Positions 44,069 to 55,685 of a stretch of 64,000 nt of DNA are shown in pieces. Position 1 is the first letter of the stretch; the number at the start of each line of letters is the position of its first letter. Position numbers and translations under genes: made by a program. The notes beneath the pieces are model-generated. The model was not told where the DNA came from, did no database searches, and saw only the letters and a list, made by a program, of their open reading frames with translations. Source of the DNA: Polytrichum commune (taxonomy: Eukaryota > Streptophyta > Polytrichopsida > Polytrichales > Polytrichaceae); the NCBI GenBank assembly GCA_950295325.1, contig OX485803.1:24116001-24180000 (forward strand). Direction: 5' to 3'.

Positions 44069-45682
44069 CTCTAGGAATAACGGAAATGATGATGAGTCAT
44101 TACAATTCTTTTGGACGCTTGAAATCGATGTTGAATTGTCAAAGTGGTGAAGTTGGGGCACAAACCGCAACCACTGCATGCACTTGAGAAATATTTTGTA
44201 TGATAGAACATATTGCCAAAAACCACCGGTTGTGTCATTTGTAACTCTTGTAATCTCAAGCGAGCCTTTCAACATTGCGTTCTTCAATTTTGCAAGCCTT
44301 TTGTGAATGTCAAGAAACGTGGGTCTTTTGGATGGATCTAAAGACCAACATTCATGCACTAATGATCTCAATACCTCAGAATAGGTTGTAGGAAGCTTTG
44401 GCCTCTTGGATTCGTGTATGCACTTATGATATTCACAAAGAAAACCAAAAAAAGGTTTCTCTCCTGAAAGAATATCGGAACACATCATGCCAAAACTAAA
44501 CACATCGGCTTTCAAAGCATCAACCTTTGACAATTCCTTCGCCATGGCCTCAGGCGCCATGTATCCAGAAGTCCCTATGTTTTGCCCTGAGGGCACTTCT
44601 GGAGAATGCTTCACTTCCACTTTTGAAATACCAAAATCCAATAATTTCACATCAATGCACTTGGGATTAACCAATTGCAAATCGTTTGAAGGAGCTACAA
44701 CAACATTTGCGGGCTTTAGGTCACGATGTGCTACCTTCATATCATGAAGGTAGCACATTCCTTTTGCAATTTGTAACATAATGTCCACGGCATCCATCTC
44801 TTTCAAAGGACTTTGTGCACCTAAATGTTGTGATAGGGTCGTCTTTCCGATTTCCATTACAAGCTCAAATTGGTTCTTGGCCTCATGAAAACCGCAACAC
44901 AAAAACTTGATGATATTTGGATGATTCAAACCTCCCAAAATACTTGCTTCTTTCCGAAATAGATTTGCATGCTCACGACCTCGAATGTTGATCACCTTTG
45001 TTGCACACTTCACACCCAACCAATTTGAAAAGTATACAGCCCCACCATTACACTCCCCCAAAATTTGCGGCGGATCTCCATATTCTGGGCGAGGATAATT
45101 ATAAGGAAAAACAATATCAATCAATTCACCACCTTCAATGAGTTGCAGACTCCTTAGATATTCCTCAAGGTATCCCCCAAGTCGGCAATCTTTGCAATTT
45201 TCAGTCATGCACGAGTCCAAATGCTTGGAAAGCCTTCCACATATTAAAGTTTGGTCCTCTTCAACTTCATTGGTGGATGTGGGGTAGAATGTTGCATCAT
45301 CCTTAATTGCAAGAATTCTTTCCTTTTCATGGGGATTGTAATGGCAAGATATCTCACACAATGTGTGGAAACAAGATTCAAAGTCCGAAAGTAATTCTCT
45401 AAACCACTCTTTGTTGTTCAATTGCATCACTGCAGCAAGAACCCAATTTTCATTGCAACATTCTTCAATTAGCACCCTTCCTTTGTTCACAATTCGAAAT
45501 AAATCTTTTTGTGCTTCATTACACACTTGGGCTGGAACATTGGGGATGGTTTGCAATATTTTCACACCCTTTTGAATGTTGGAAAGCAAATTCTCACATT
45601 GCCTTCTATTCAACACTTCTTCCCTCGATAATATTTCGGGAAATTCCACAATACCCATTGCTAGCCGCAAAACATTTGCCAT
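44069..45682 (-). CDS. NLR copy B: N-terminal domain and TKL-like kinase exon
   Basis: 538 codons from ATG at 45,682 (AAAATGGCAAATG). Residues 1-190 form a helical, Cys-containing N-domain (NRRQCENLLSNIQKGVKI). The kinase is at about 208-470: glycine loop ILGECNGGAVY (loose), beta-3 Lys in CATKVI, HRDLKPANVVV, DFG in LLDFGISK, GYMAPEAM, DVFSFGMMCSDIL and RPTFLDIHKRL. All main catalytic residues are present, so an active Ser/Thr kinase is possible. The exon ends at GTGAGT (44,068-44,063). The open frame upstream to 45,814 passes a potential splice acceptor (GGATTTATAG), which suggests a non-coding or small 5' exon. Confidence 0.9.
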
Positions 45683-45814
45683 TTTGAGAGATAGGATATA
45701 GTTGTAAATAATTTCAATTGCAATATTCAAGGTATTCTTCGCTTGAAGATCGTTTTGTAATTGTTGATGAGCATACTCACTAGAATGTGAACCTATAAAT
45801 CCAACAAGAAACAC

Positions 45815-47800
45815 TAAATATTAATGGAAAATTCACAACATTGACATTGATTGATAAATGAAGACAAGACATTTCATTATAAGGTGTAGATGCTAATCTT
45901 TATTAGAATGTAGAATTTGAGAAATAGGAATTGAGATTATTGGAGTACTAAATCTACCAATTTATAGCGCCAACAAACTCATGCCCACCTCATGACATCA
46001 TTGTAGATCATAGGTGTATAATTGTTTTTGAAAAATTGACATCAAGTTTTTATTATGCATTATTGTGCAATTAATTTACCTTCCTCGGCCCAAAAGCTTT
46101 GTAGTTGTCGTATGACCCAAAAGCTTTCTAATGGTTTGATAAAATGATTTAATATGGTTGACACTAGTTTCAAAGCAATTTCTTGATCATACATGCAAGT
46201 CAAAGAAGCCACATGACACCAAACAAACTTTAATCTCAAGAATGTCATGGTTGTGTACACTAGGCTTTCCTCTTTCTTTTGCTTCCTAAAGTCAATTCTT
46301 TCTTTCTCTCTTTACTATTTCTTACTTGCTTACTTGTTCATTTTAACATAATACAATTTGGGTGACACCTTCAAAATTTACCAAGTATCAACTTTGCTTC
46401 TTACAACAACTGTATAGGTTATGGCTATTTGCACATATGGGTAAGACTTTAGCAAAATAACTTAAGTAGATCTTTAATTTACAAACATGTACCTCATCAA
46501 ACAAGATGTCAAAGCTCAATACCATGCCCATGGTGAAGAAATTTTGGATTGGAGATTTCACTCTCTATATTTTCATGTGTTGTGATTATTGATGGAATAG
46601 TGCCATCCTCTTAGATGTAGCAATACACAATGTGAGATGATATTGACATTCCCGTCCATACCGTTGAAGATTAACAAAATTTCATCATGCTACAAACCCA
46701 CCATTAGGCATTTAATTCCCTTAACATCAGAATTTCTTTGCAACTTCATGTGAATTGAGCCCAAACATAGATCATGAATAGAAGTTGACATGGTTCATTC
46801 AAGTCCAACGACTACAATACCTAACTTAAGTTGACTATTGACAATGGCAATTCTCAAAGTTGACAAAAACATGTAACATTTTGTTCCTTGTGTTAGATCG
46901 AATCAATATGTGTCATCATCTACATGATAATGACAATGATGACAATGTGACTATATTTTGCGACATCCTATCACTAGGCATCATAACAACAACCCAAGAC
47001 GATGCTCAACTTCATGAGGGTAGAGTGTGTACCTTCATATGAAGACGACTTTGTTACACTAGGATTGCCTTTCTAAGGCACAACCAAATTCTCACAAGAC
47101 ATCTTGAACTAAAAGGCACTTAATGATGTCCTCCATGCTTCCAAAGTTGCAAGGAGCAAAGATCTTTAGTAATGTCCATCCTCCACCTTGTCAATACGCA
47201 CAAATATAGGAACTATGTTGGTTTTGTACCAAAAGCCCCATCATAATTATTGCTTTACGTTGATGCAGTTGGATTACAAGTGAGTAGGTCAACCTTTAGA
47301 ATCCCAACCCTCGCTACATCCATAATATGAGTTCAAAATTAGGGGACATGCGCAATACAAGAGAGACTAGAAGTAGTGACAAGCACGTATAATCCACAAG
47401 CCCAATGAAAACACACTACATGTTCTAGTCACGCTACCTTGCACTACATCAATTCCCTACGGCCAACAACCAATTTCTCGCATTTTTCAATTTCCTCCAT
47501 CCGCCCAAAATCCATGTCTATACAACATTGTCCACCTCATTCTTGATACACTTTATCATACAAGACTCTATCAGTTCCATCTGCTCATTTGTAGATGACA
47601 TTTTGTTTCTTAAAAAAATGACATCCATCTTCATCAACAACAACATATGAAAAGGATTATAATTGCAAACAAACACCAAAAAGTCATGTGTAAACATGAG
47701 ATTCCATTATTTTCTCAAAATATAGACACCAACCTATATTCAATACAGAACATAAACGGAGAGTTTGTATAAACATTCAAGAGACAAAATCACCACTAAA
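45815..47800. other. Non-coding arm sequence upstream of NLR copy B
   Basis: Collinear with 5,651-7,925 in inverted orientation and likewise free of recognisable genes. Short frames (46,060-46,260; 46,860-47,042) are not conserved between the arms. Confidence 0.45.
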
Positions 47801-49737
47801 ACGAACCTCCTAAATTACTTTTGGTGCATACCCATTCCTCGTGTCCATGACAGTAGATCCATTGCACAAGGACCATGACAACCACCACAAAATAAGGTTC
47901 ATCATGACGAGTGTCATGCTCCTCATCCTGGGCAACGCATGCATTATGGTATGCTTCACAGACACCATCAAGTCTTCTGTTCAAGTTCAAGTTCAAGGTC
48001 TGATATTGAACTTCCTACCGAGTTTTATTCAATCTTATGATTCAAAATTGCAAGGACTATGGGTAAATAGGGTTTCCCTAGCTTTTTGAATACAGACATC
48101 AGCAATGTTACAAGAAAACGTTACTTGTATATTCTACTAAAGGCCACTGTACGCAATATCACAGCACACTATACACGTCCACTTTCAGCGTGGCTTCACA
48201 TATTGACATGACGAAATCTAGTCTGGAAAAAGTGTTGTTCAGGACACTTAAGCCATCTAATCCCTGAATCTTTGGACCACATCGATAGGAGTACCATCCC
48301 CCCTTTGATATCTCACTTCACCGTTGCCAGTTTTATTTGCTCAAACTACGGGAAGCTCTTAATCACCATTGCCAATCACCAATACTGTGCAAGACAAGCT
48401 ACGGCTTTATGAAAAATGCATGGATGGAGTACTCATCCTGGAGAAACATGATTCTGAATCAGAAAGTCATGATGTTCACCGCCTAATTTCATTCTTCGAC
48501 ATGCACTTGACAACAATCTTGTTTCATTGATATGCCACTGTATCCTCTCATGAACCTTTCATGAAAATTAACTCACGGACTCGTTAGTTGTATTTGTCCT
48601 AGTTGTATTAGTACCATTCTCGCTTTCATATCTCACTTTAGCCATGGCCACTTTACACTTGCTCAAACCATGGAGAGCTCCAGGTTTGGTCAAGCTCTCC
48701 TTGCTTTGGGCTTGGGATGGAAGCTTACCAAAAAGCAAGCATCAGACCCACGAAAATCGTAATACCTCAACTTGAGCTCATCCTTGTCAGAAATCCTAGA
48801 TTGGCTATCTAAATTTCGTTCGATGTGATCTAAACTACAAAGCAAAGTCTAGTGCAAAGGGGATCTAAGAACACCGACCACTTCTCATTCTATTCCACTA
48901 TCGCAGTTGAATAACAAGGTGTACCATGGAATCATTACGTGGAGCTCGTAACTGCTCCAAATTCCTCAAGGCTCATGCTTGAGGATGCCCACTGATTGCA
49001 ATAAACAACACAACATCTAAGCAATTAACCGCAAACACAAAAGTAGCCCCCAATACAAAGAACGAGAGGGCTTGGGGTTGTCTGAATGTTTACTTTGTGA
49101 AGGTGGAACCCTCCATTTCTGAGGAAGATGGTAATTGTGGTGGGTAGCCCTGCCGCTTCACACTTCCACCCACCAAATCGTCCACAGTTACTCAAACACC
49201 ACAGCCAAATATCTTCTATGGCACAAACCAACTACCAAGCGCCTCAAGTCTCCATCACCCACAGTACACTGAGGATTCACCCCAACACCCAGCAATGTAT
49301 TGTTAAGGTGACCAAATAATCGAGTAATGGAGTAGTCCAACATCACATGGTAAGAACATGATTCAGAACCCACACTCCCTACTACCTGCTCCACAATTCT
49401 ATTCACAAAATGGCATGTAGTGGAGGACCAGCCACACAAATGAGTTCCTTATTGAACTTAAACCTCACCTCAAACCCCAACACTCGCCTGCATTGCAAAC
49501 TCACCAACACCTCCCGAGAATGTGGAGCTTCGAAGTAAAATGGAGAATCTGCAACTTGATGTGCACAACTTGGAGTGCAGAAAGTCACATGCCGGTGGTG
49601 CCGATCGTCTTCGCCCCGGCTCCTTTACCAATCCCTTGCCTTCCCATGAACCCGCATGGCCGTGTCACTGTAGCTAGGACGTAGGTAGCACCCTGGGCAC
49701 TAAGTTAAGATCACTTTGAGACCCAAAAATAGATCAC
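47801..49737. repeat. Right-arm copy of the 2.1-4.2 kb block
   Basis: The reverse complement matches 1,860-4,215 with several deletions. Only a truncated end of the RING-fragment segment remains (48,385-48,540, plus strand, reading VQDKLRLYEKCMDGVLILEK). The half with the zinc-binding residues is gone. No intact gene. Confidence 0.7.
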
Positions 49738-50038
49738 TAAGGGCCTAGCCGCACACAGCGGTCCTGGGCCGGGACCCAAGTTAAAAAGTGGATGCCGGGA
49801 ACTTTCAATTCGGGTAGTGACCCAGCCCGTGCCGGCGGACGGGTCCATGACGGTGCCCCGCACCGGGTGGGTAGGGGCCGGAAGCCCCCGGACTTTCATC
49901 CACCGAAACACTGTCGTCTCCGACATGAAATCCCCATCCCCGCTCGCTCAGAATACGGTCTCCCATGCTCATCTGCTTGCCGTCCACCGCACGGCCCTGC
50001 TACTCTCCCCGCACGCTCCACGATCCCAGTGGAGCACC

Positions 50039-50094
50039 ATGGGCGATGCTACTCCCCGCGCTATCGACACTGAGCTCCGAGAGCTCGAGTTTGG
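50039..50094 (+). CDS. Possible first exon of the Harbinger plus-strand gene
   Basis: ATG at 50,039 opens MGDATPRAIDTELRELEFG and meets a strong donor (TTTGG|GTGAGT) at 50,095. It lies 300 bp inside the left terminus, where transposon genes commonly start. Connection to the downstream exons is inferred and the intervening exons are uncertain. Confidence 0.35.
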
Positions 50095-52243
50095 GTGAGT
50101 TGAGGGTGCTTCCTGCTTGCTGCCACAGCTGGGTGTTGGTGATGGGGCATTTCTGTGTGGATGTCGGAGCGTTCTCCCGACGTGTGTGCGGAGAATTGTT
50201 GATCTGTGTAGCCCCTGCATGTGACCCTCCGCGTCTGTGGCTTCAAAGACATATTGTTTGGCAACGCACCCCCCCCCCTCGGGCGCTTGATAGCGCCTAG
50301 TTCGTTCATGTGGAAGAACTTGTGCGCGCATAGGGTTTGATGGCTCCTCGTCGCGACGTGTGCCCGCTGCGTCATGCGTCCGGAGGGCGAGCTACCCACG
50401 CTCTCTCCCGCACACAGCTTGTCTGTGGCATCACACTCATTCCGTATGCCATGCCCTCCTCCTTAGATGCAGCAGTGCAATCCGAGCACTCCGAACCCTC
50501 GCTCCCTCTGTGCCATCCCCTGCCGCTGCGCGTCCTGGCTGCTATGGCAATTTCGGGGTGCAGGCTCTCCGCCTGCGGTCGCGGCGCTTAGGACAGGCAC
50601 ATGGCTGCGCAGGTTATGGAGGTTTGCTCCCTTCATTCTTCAAGTCGCCGCGACTCTGCTGCAACCCCAAAGGCTTCGGATGCAGTTGGCCCCACCGGAC
50701 ACCAGCGGCGGCAGAGGTGTGGCTGCGACCCAAAGGCCTGGTGTGGACATTGCGAAACCGGCAGGAGGGGCCTCTGTGGGTGGGGGTACTCGGGGACTCC
50801 AGCTTGTGCGGTGCCTTCAACAATGACAGAACGTGCCCAAATTGCACATTTGTGCGAAATTCCGCGAATTTGTTGGAAATTCGTGTGCGTTGTTTGTGTC
50901 TTCCGCCTTCTGTTCATTTTCACGGCTGCTGCCGCATGTACCTCTTCTCTGAAGTGCATTTCAGCACATCACATAAATATCATGTTCCATTCATCCGCTT
51001 TACATTTATTTCCGCTATATTGCACCAGAGCCACAGTCTGCCTTTTCGGCATAGTTTCCACTTTGTGCCAACGATTGTCTGGTCTGCGTGTTGTGATTGT
51101 CTGTGATTGCCGGTCGCAGCTGGGCTGCAGTTCTTGGGGGCAGAGTTCTTGTGAGTCCCTATTGCTTTGTGCAGCCATTCGATTGTGTTCAGTGCGCAAT
51201 TCTGACAGGATGGTGTTGTTGTTAATTCGAGGGCCTGACGTCCTCCCCTACCGCATTTTCCCTCAGCCCATCAACATGTGGGCACTCCACTCTGTTCTGC
51301 CCTATGTCTTTCTGTCTTCGTCAATTGTGTGCTTCACAATTGTTCCATCTCGAATTGGTCCAGGCTTGCCTTTCGTTTGCCTCATGCCCCATTCTCTTGC
51401 GGTCGACAGTGCTTCCACACACTCTATTCCTGTGTGCACATTCCGTGGAGATCGCAATATTTTTTTTGCCTGCACCCATTCACCAATACCTGGTTGTGCG
51501 TCCACGGCACCGAGTTACGTCCAGGCTACAAGAAATTGTGTTCACTTGTCGACCTGCCTGGATTCCACACAATTGCATTTCCTTCCACGTGCGTCCACGG
51601 CACCGAGTTACGTCCAGGCTACAAGAAATTGTGTTCACTTGTCGACCTGCCTGGATTCCACACAATTGCATTTCCTTCCACGATAATTCCTCCAATACGA
51701 GGTCTCCTTGTCCATTGGGTGCCTAGCAGCCACAGACCTCCCACCGCATTCCAGACTTCAGGTATAAGCACAAAATAATTACATGCATTCCAGACACCGT
51801 GCCCTGATCGCCATCCAGCAGCACGAGCCGCATTGCTCCGGTTCCCTTATGTCCATTCGAGCATACGTTCTCGGGCATGTTGGCATATTGGTCACAGAGG
51901 CCACTGTACAGGCAGTTTTGGTTGTTGACCGCGAGAATTTTATGTGTAGGTTGGAGGATTTCTGGATAGGATACAAGCTGCTCTGCTATGCTTACTACTC
52001 GCACTCGATCCGACATGGGGCCGAATTTCGGCATTCAAAATTGGGTTTGTGAACTCAGTCCAAGCTTTGGCATGTGGTGTGGTGATTTTGGGTTGGCGTT
52101 TAGGGGTGTTTCAATATGTCCTTGTCGTGTGTTGTTGATATTGTGCTCCATCATGGACGCCTTGCACAGGGCAACTAGTGTGGCGCCGACATGTGAATTT
52201 ACCTGTTCCTTCACACCACGATATACGCTCCACGTGCATGCAG
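50095..52243. other. Harbinger internal region, introns or unassigned exons
   Basis: Long overlapping frames in all registers reflect the high G+C rather than genes. A stretch at about 51,790-51,945 (ALIAIQQHEPHCSGSLMSIR) between an AG and a GT could be an exon, but its neighbours could not be joined with confidence. Confidence 0.3.
51496..51681. repeat. 93-bp tandem duplication, two copies
   Basis: GTGCGTCCACGGCACCGAGT and the following bases start at 51,496 and again at 51,589. The copies are identical by eye. Being a multiple of three, the repeat leaves every overlapping frame open, which makes the ORFs here look longer than they deserve. Confidence 0.95.
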
Positions 52244-52510
52244 TTGCTCCCTCTTGTGGAGATGTACTGCAAGTACGAGTTGCAGGAAGATTGCACAAGT
52301 CTATGGCACCTAATGGTTCGATTCGACTCCGAAGTGGAGTTGGAGTCGCACGAGCTAGGGCGCTCTTTATTGTTCATGGTTCAGGATGACGCCAATACAC
52401 ATGATATTTTGCCTCAAAGCATACCTCTTGTAACTGCGTCAGGGCCTTTCGAGGCAATGAGGGAGAGACTAGCAGCAGCTGGGCTTGCCATTCGGAGTCT
52501 CCATTATAAG
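52244..52510 (+). CDS. Probable upstream exon of the Harbinger transposase gene
   Basis: 89 codons between acceptor TGCATGCAG (ending 52,243) and donor AAG|GTACTTGC at 52,511. It is in phase 0 with the next exon if that begins at 52,792 after TTATGCAAG. It encodes LLPLVEMYCKYELQEDC and MRERLAAAGLAIRSLHYK, a helical segment of unknown role. The phase agreement supports it, but there is no homology evidence. Confidence 0.45.
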
Positions 52511-52791
52511 GTACTTGCACTACCGTGCCTATGTTTTTTGTCCAAATTCACACCATACCACAACATAATTCGCAAGATCCATTTGAGCCCATAAACAAGT
52601 GAGATCATGTATTGGTTTAGATGATTGCATGTAACCACACGACTCCATGTCATTCCTACATGCTACCTCTATGTCAATCTATGTGGGAATGCCAACATGT
52701 TTGATTCCACATGTGCCTTGTGTATGCCAATCCACAAAATTTAAATGTTTGCATTGTTTCCTAATGTGTGAGCCAACCTGTGTTATGCAAG

Positions 52792-54495
52792 ACACCTATT
52801 ACAACAGCTACCCCATGCTCTCAATCCGAGTCCGAACCGGACCCTCCGCTTACTCGGTGCCCGCCTCTTGTTCCCCGGGAGCGAGATGTCCCGGCATCGT
52901 CCGTCACGACACCCTTTCCCGGCCTTCGTGGCATTCCTCTTCCGGGAGGTTGGTCTCCGCCTCTTAGTCCGTCAGCGAACATGTGGACGCCACCTTCTCC
53001 TCCAACTGATGAAGGTGGCACCATTCCCCTGCATCACCCAGAGACAACAACATCAATACCAACATTGGATTTTCCTACGGCTATACACACATTACTAGCA
53101 TGCATCGACATATGTGTAGTCATGATGTCGATGTACATAACATCTACAGATGCAAGAGCAGGTGTATTGGCGCACAGGAAGAAGTTGAGGAGAGGGCTGG
53201 AAGAGAGTGTTCATGACACGGCACACATGGCATTTACACGGCAAGAAACCCAAGAGGAAGGATTGGAACACCCACATGTCAAGCAAGTTTTGGACTTGCT
53301 TGCTTGGCATGTAGGCATGCTGGATGCAAGATGGTACGTAAAACCTAGATCTACGTGTTGGTTTGAGGAGTACCTCTTCAACATATACACACCTGATATG
53401 TTTTACGACATTTTGCGCATGAGGAGGCGGACTTTTGACAGGTTGGTTCATGACCTTAGACCATACATCCAAGGGCAACAAACTCACTGGCGACAACCTA
53501 TAGGTGTGGAGAAAAAATTGGTAGTTACATTATACAAGCTTATGCACGGCGTGGCAATTCCGTTGGTGGCGGACAAAGCTGCATTGGGGAAATCTACGGT
53601 TAGCGAGATCCTGAGGCAGGTGTGTTCAGCCTTGAGCGCCAACTTTGGGCATCTAGTAGCGTGGCCGGTTGGGAGGAGGCTGGTGAAGGTCGCCACGGCA
53701 TTCCAGTCAAAGCAAGGATTGCCTAACTGTATTGGGGCCATCGATGGCTCCCACATCTATATCGCTGCGCCATCTAACACGGTTGTGGCGGCAGACCACC
53801 GCAACCGGAACAAGTCTTTTTCTATATTGCTACAAGGAGTGGTTGACAGCAGGTGTTACTTCACCTCAGTCAACACAGGACCACCAGGATCTCTCCACGA
53901 CTCTGCGCACTTTAAGAGTTCAGAGCTTTATCGCAAAGTTGAGCAGGGTGTGATGGGTGGCTTCCACGACGACCCTCTAAGCTGGCCCGCGGGTTTGCCA
54001 TTCCCGCCCTACATCGTGGCAGACCGTGGGTACCCATTGCTGAGCTGGTGCATTACACCTTTCAAAATGGGTCCCATGGGTGTGCCCCTGTCCAGGGAGG
54101 AGTTGTGGTTCAACAAAAAACACTCTTCGACACGAATGAGTGTTGAAAGAGCCTTCGGCATTCTGAAGGCGAGATTCAAAGAGATTGGAACTAAATCGTC
54201 TTTGAAACTCGACTTCCTCCCTACGGTAGTGCATTCATGTTGTGTATTACATAACATCCTGCTCGCAAGCAAGGATAGGACGCTGGACCAAATTTTGGTG
54301 GACTGCCATCTTCCACCCATGGATGACATCGAGTCGTCGCCACGAGAGGAAGAGGAGGCATTCCAACCACCGCGACCTATGGGACTAGTTAGCGAGGAGA
54401 GGGCTCTATTGGAAGGTCACATGGCAAGGGAGGATCTTGTGGACTACATGGTGAGGACACACAATGCCAACCACATTGGACATGCACGTAGGTAG
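52792..54495 (+). CDS. PIF/Harbinger transposase (HARBI1-like DDE nuclease)
   Basis: 567 codons as an exon. If translated alone, the first ATG (MWTPPSPPTDEGG) is at 52,981. A helix-turn-helix-like region, GVEKKLVVTLYKLMHG and STVSEILRQVCSAL, precedes the nuclease. Catalytic acids lie in CIGAIDGSHIYI (D, about 53,742), YIVADRGYPLLSW (D, about 54,020) and MSVERAFGILKARF (E, about 54,145), the standard Harbinger DDE set. No stop or frameshift interrupts the domain. It would cut and join the element's TIRs at TTA/TAA targets with the Myb-like partner encoded opposite. Likely intact, so the element may be autonomous. Confidence 0.92.
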   Translation, partial: TPITTATPCSQSESEPDPPLTRCPPLVPRERDVPASSVTTPFPGLRGIPLPGGWSPPLSPSANMWTPPSPPTDEGGTIPLHHPETTTSIPTLDFPTAIHTLLACIDICVVMMSMYITSTDARAGVLAHRKKLRRGLEESVHDTAHMAFTRQETQEEGLEHPHVKQVLDLLAWHVGMLDARWYVKPRSTCWFEEYLFNIYTPDMFYDILRMRRRTFDRLVHDLRPYIQGQQTHWRQPIGVEKKLVVTLYKLMHGVAIPLVADKAALGKSTVSEILRQVCSALSANFGHLVAWPVGRRLVKVATAFQSKQGLPNCIGAIDGSHIYIAAPSNTVVAADHRNRNKSFSILLQGVVDSRCYFTSVNTGPPGSLHDSAHFKSSELYRKVEQGVMGGFHDDPLSWPAGLPFPPYIVADRGYPLLSWCITPFKMGPMGVPLSREELWFNKKHSSTRMSVERAFGILKARFKEIGTKSSLKLDFLPTVVHSCCVLHNILLASKDRTLDQILVDCHLPPMDDIESSPREEEEAFQPPRPMGLVSEERALLEGHMAREDLVDYMVRTHNANHIGHARR

Positions 54496-54509
54496 GAGAG
54501 AGAATGGAT

Positions 54510-55628
54510 TTAGAGTTCAATTGAAATAGTTGTAGGTGCAAAAGAGAACCTGGTAAGTGTGTCCATAGACGATGCCAACATAAGTAAAGCCGTTGTCATG
54601 TTCCCCAAATTCCGTGTCCTCTCCACCTCCAAGTCGTAAAACTTTTGTTCCATATCGGCAGCCAATGACTCCTTTCGTGTGAGTCTAGCCTCCTTGGCTG
54701 TGTCAAATGCTAGAACATCACTCCTCCATGTGCGTTTTTCGGAGTCTTGCGCCTCAACACGTGCCAGGTACTCATGGTTAAAGTCCTTCACGAAGTCCAC
54801 CAGGTTGTCCGTGCCAACTGCCTTCCTCTTCCGTCCTGTCGATCCAGGTGTGTCATGTCCAGGTGTTGTCGCGGAGGGAGACTCGGACGCAGCCGCCGTG
54901 CTGGCGATTGGACTCCCAGCTCCCACAGAACCCGCCTCCCGCGGAGAAGGAGTGGAACGCCCAAACTGCCTGCCCACGGGTGTCGGCGCTCTATCGGAGT
55001 CTACGACATCTGCTGCACGCCCAAATATCTGCCGTCTACCCACAAAACCTTCCATCTCTACATACATAGCTTCGCTAAACTCAAGTGGCATCTTCCTAGT
55101 CTTTGACAATTGCTTCTTTTCCTCCCTACTCATGCCCCACCAGTTGGCGGAGCCTGTCCCATCTATGTAGTCCTTTAGCTTCTTGTAATCTTTGATTAAA
55201 CCGTCCCATTTGTTGGTGATCTGGTCGGTATCCCTAGCTCTAAAACTAGCAACACTCATGCAACCTGCCAACACAAGTTTCCAAGCGGTGGTTCCATATA
55301 CAAATTTTGCCAAGGAAGGCTGATTGCAGTTGTGCCTCCCATCCCACTCAATTCGCTTTTGGCCGATGAGCACGAGCATCTCGGCCTCCGTCCAATTGGG
55401 TCCCCGAACCTTTTGAGATGCCGCAGCCTGTGTTTGAGATGACAATGGTGTTGAGCGAGATGTCCTTGACCTACCCCCAGCTCGAATTCCACCTCTGGAA
55501 GGTCCCCCAACAAATGATACCGGCACCTCATCATCGACCAGCTCAGTTGGCAACTCAAAATCTGTCTCGAATGGCAAAGTGTTGGATGGAGACTGGGAGT
55601 TGTCCTCCAACCGAACAATGTCGTCCAT
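54510..55628 (-). CDS. Myb/SANT-like (trihelix-type) DNA-binding partner of the Harbinger transposase
   Basis: 372 codons from ATG at 55,628 (MDDIVRLEDNSQS); the frame is open upstream to 55,685. The DNA-binding domain has the spaced Trp/aromatic pattern: GPNWTEAEMLVLIGQKRIEW, then ITNKWDGLIKDYKKLKDYID and NWWGMSREEKKQL. It is followed by a Ser/Thr/Pro-rich linker, KRKAVG (basic), and a helical C-terminus with DMEQKFYDLEVERTRNL. In PIF/Harbinger elements the Myb-like protein binds TIRs and brings the transposase to DNA. The gene is tail to tail with the transposase, 14 bp between stops. No lesion seen. Confidence 0.88.
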   Translation of the reverse strand: MDDIVRLEDNSQSPSNTLPFETDFELPTELVDDEVPVSFVGGPSRGGIRAGGRSRTSRSTPLSSQTQAAASQKVRGPNWTEAEMLVLIGQKRIEWDGRHNCNQPSLAKFVYGTTAWKLVLAGCMSVASFRARDTDQITNKWDGLIKDYKKLKDYIDGTGSANWWGMSREEKKQLSKTRKMPLEFSEAMYVEMEGFVGRRQIFGRAADVVDSDRAPTPVGRQFGRSTPSPREAGSVGAGSPIASTAAASESPSATTPGHDTPGSTGRKRKAVGTDNLVDFVKDFNHEYLARVEAQDSEKRTWRSDVLAFDTAKEARLTRKESLAADMEQKFYDLEVERTRNLGNMTTALLMLASSMDTLTRFSFAPTTISIEL

Positions 55629-55685
55629 CGCAAACAACCCACCCAATTTACGCAGACGGAAAACTAACAAGGCAGTGCTCTGCAA

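Larger units (their letters stand above)
41575..45682 (-). pseudogene. Kinase-NB-ARC-LRR resistance-type gene, copy B (near-intact, one internal stop)
   Basis: Three phase-0 exons can be read: 45,682-44,069, 43,942-42,908 and 42,735-41,575 (538, 345 and 387 codons). The only clear break in the reading frame is TAA at 42,973-42,971, where copy A reads AAA (Lys), just after the MHD motif. The LRR exon is also cut short at 41,575 by foreign sequence. Kinase, P-loop and MHD motifs are all conserved, unlike copy A. As written it would give an N-domain-kinase-NB-ARC protein without LRRs. Such kinase-NLRs are thought to sense pathogens inside the cell; whether this truncated form does anything is unknown. 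The upstream frame is open to 45,814, so an earlier exon or start is possible. Confidence 0.85.

Noticed and set aside
50360-51686. Long overlapping ORFs in the Harbinger left half
   Set aside because: Several frames are open at once in GC-rich DNA, and a 93-bp in-frame duplication lengthens them. No domain recognised.
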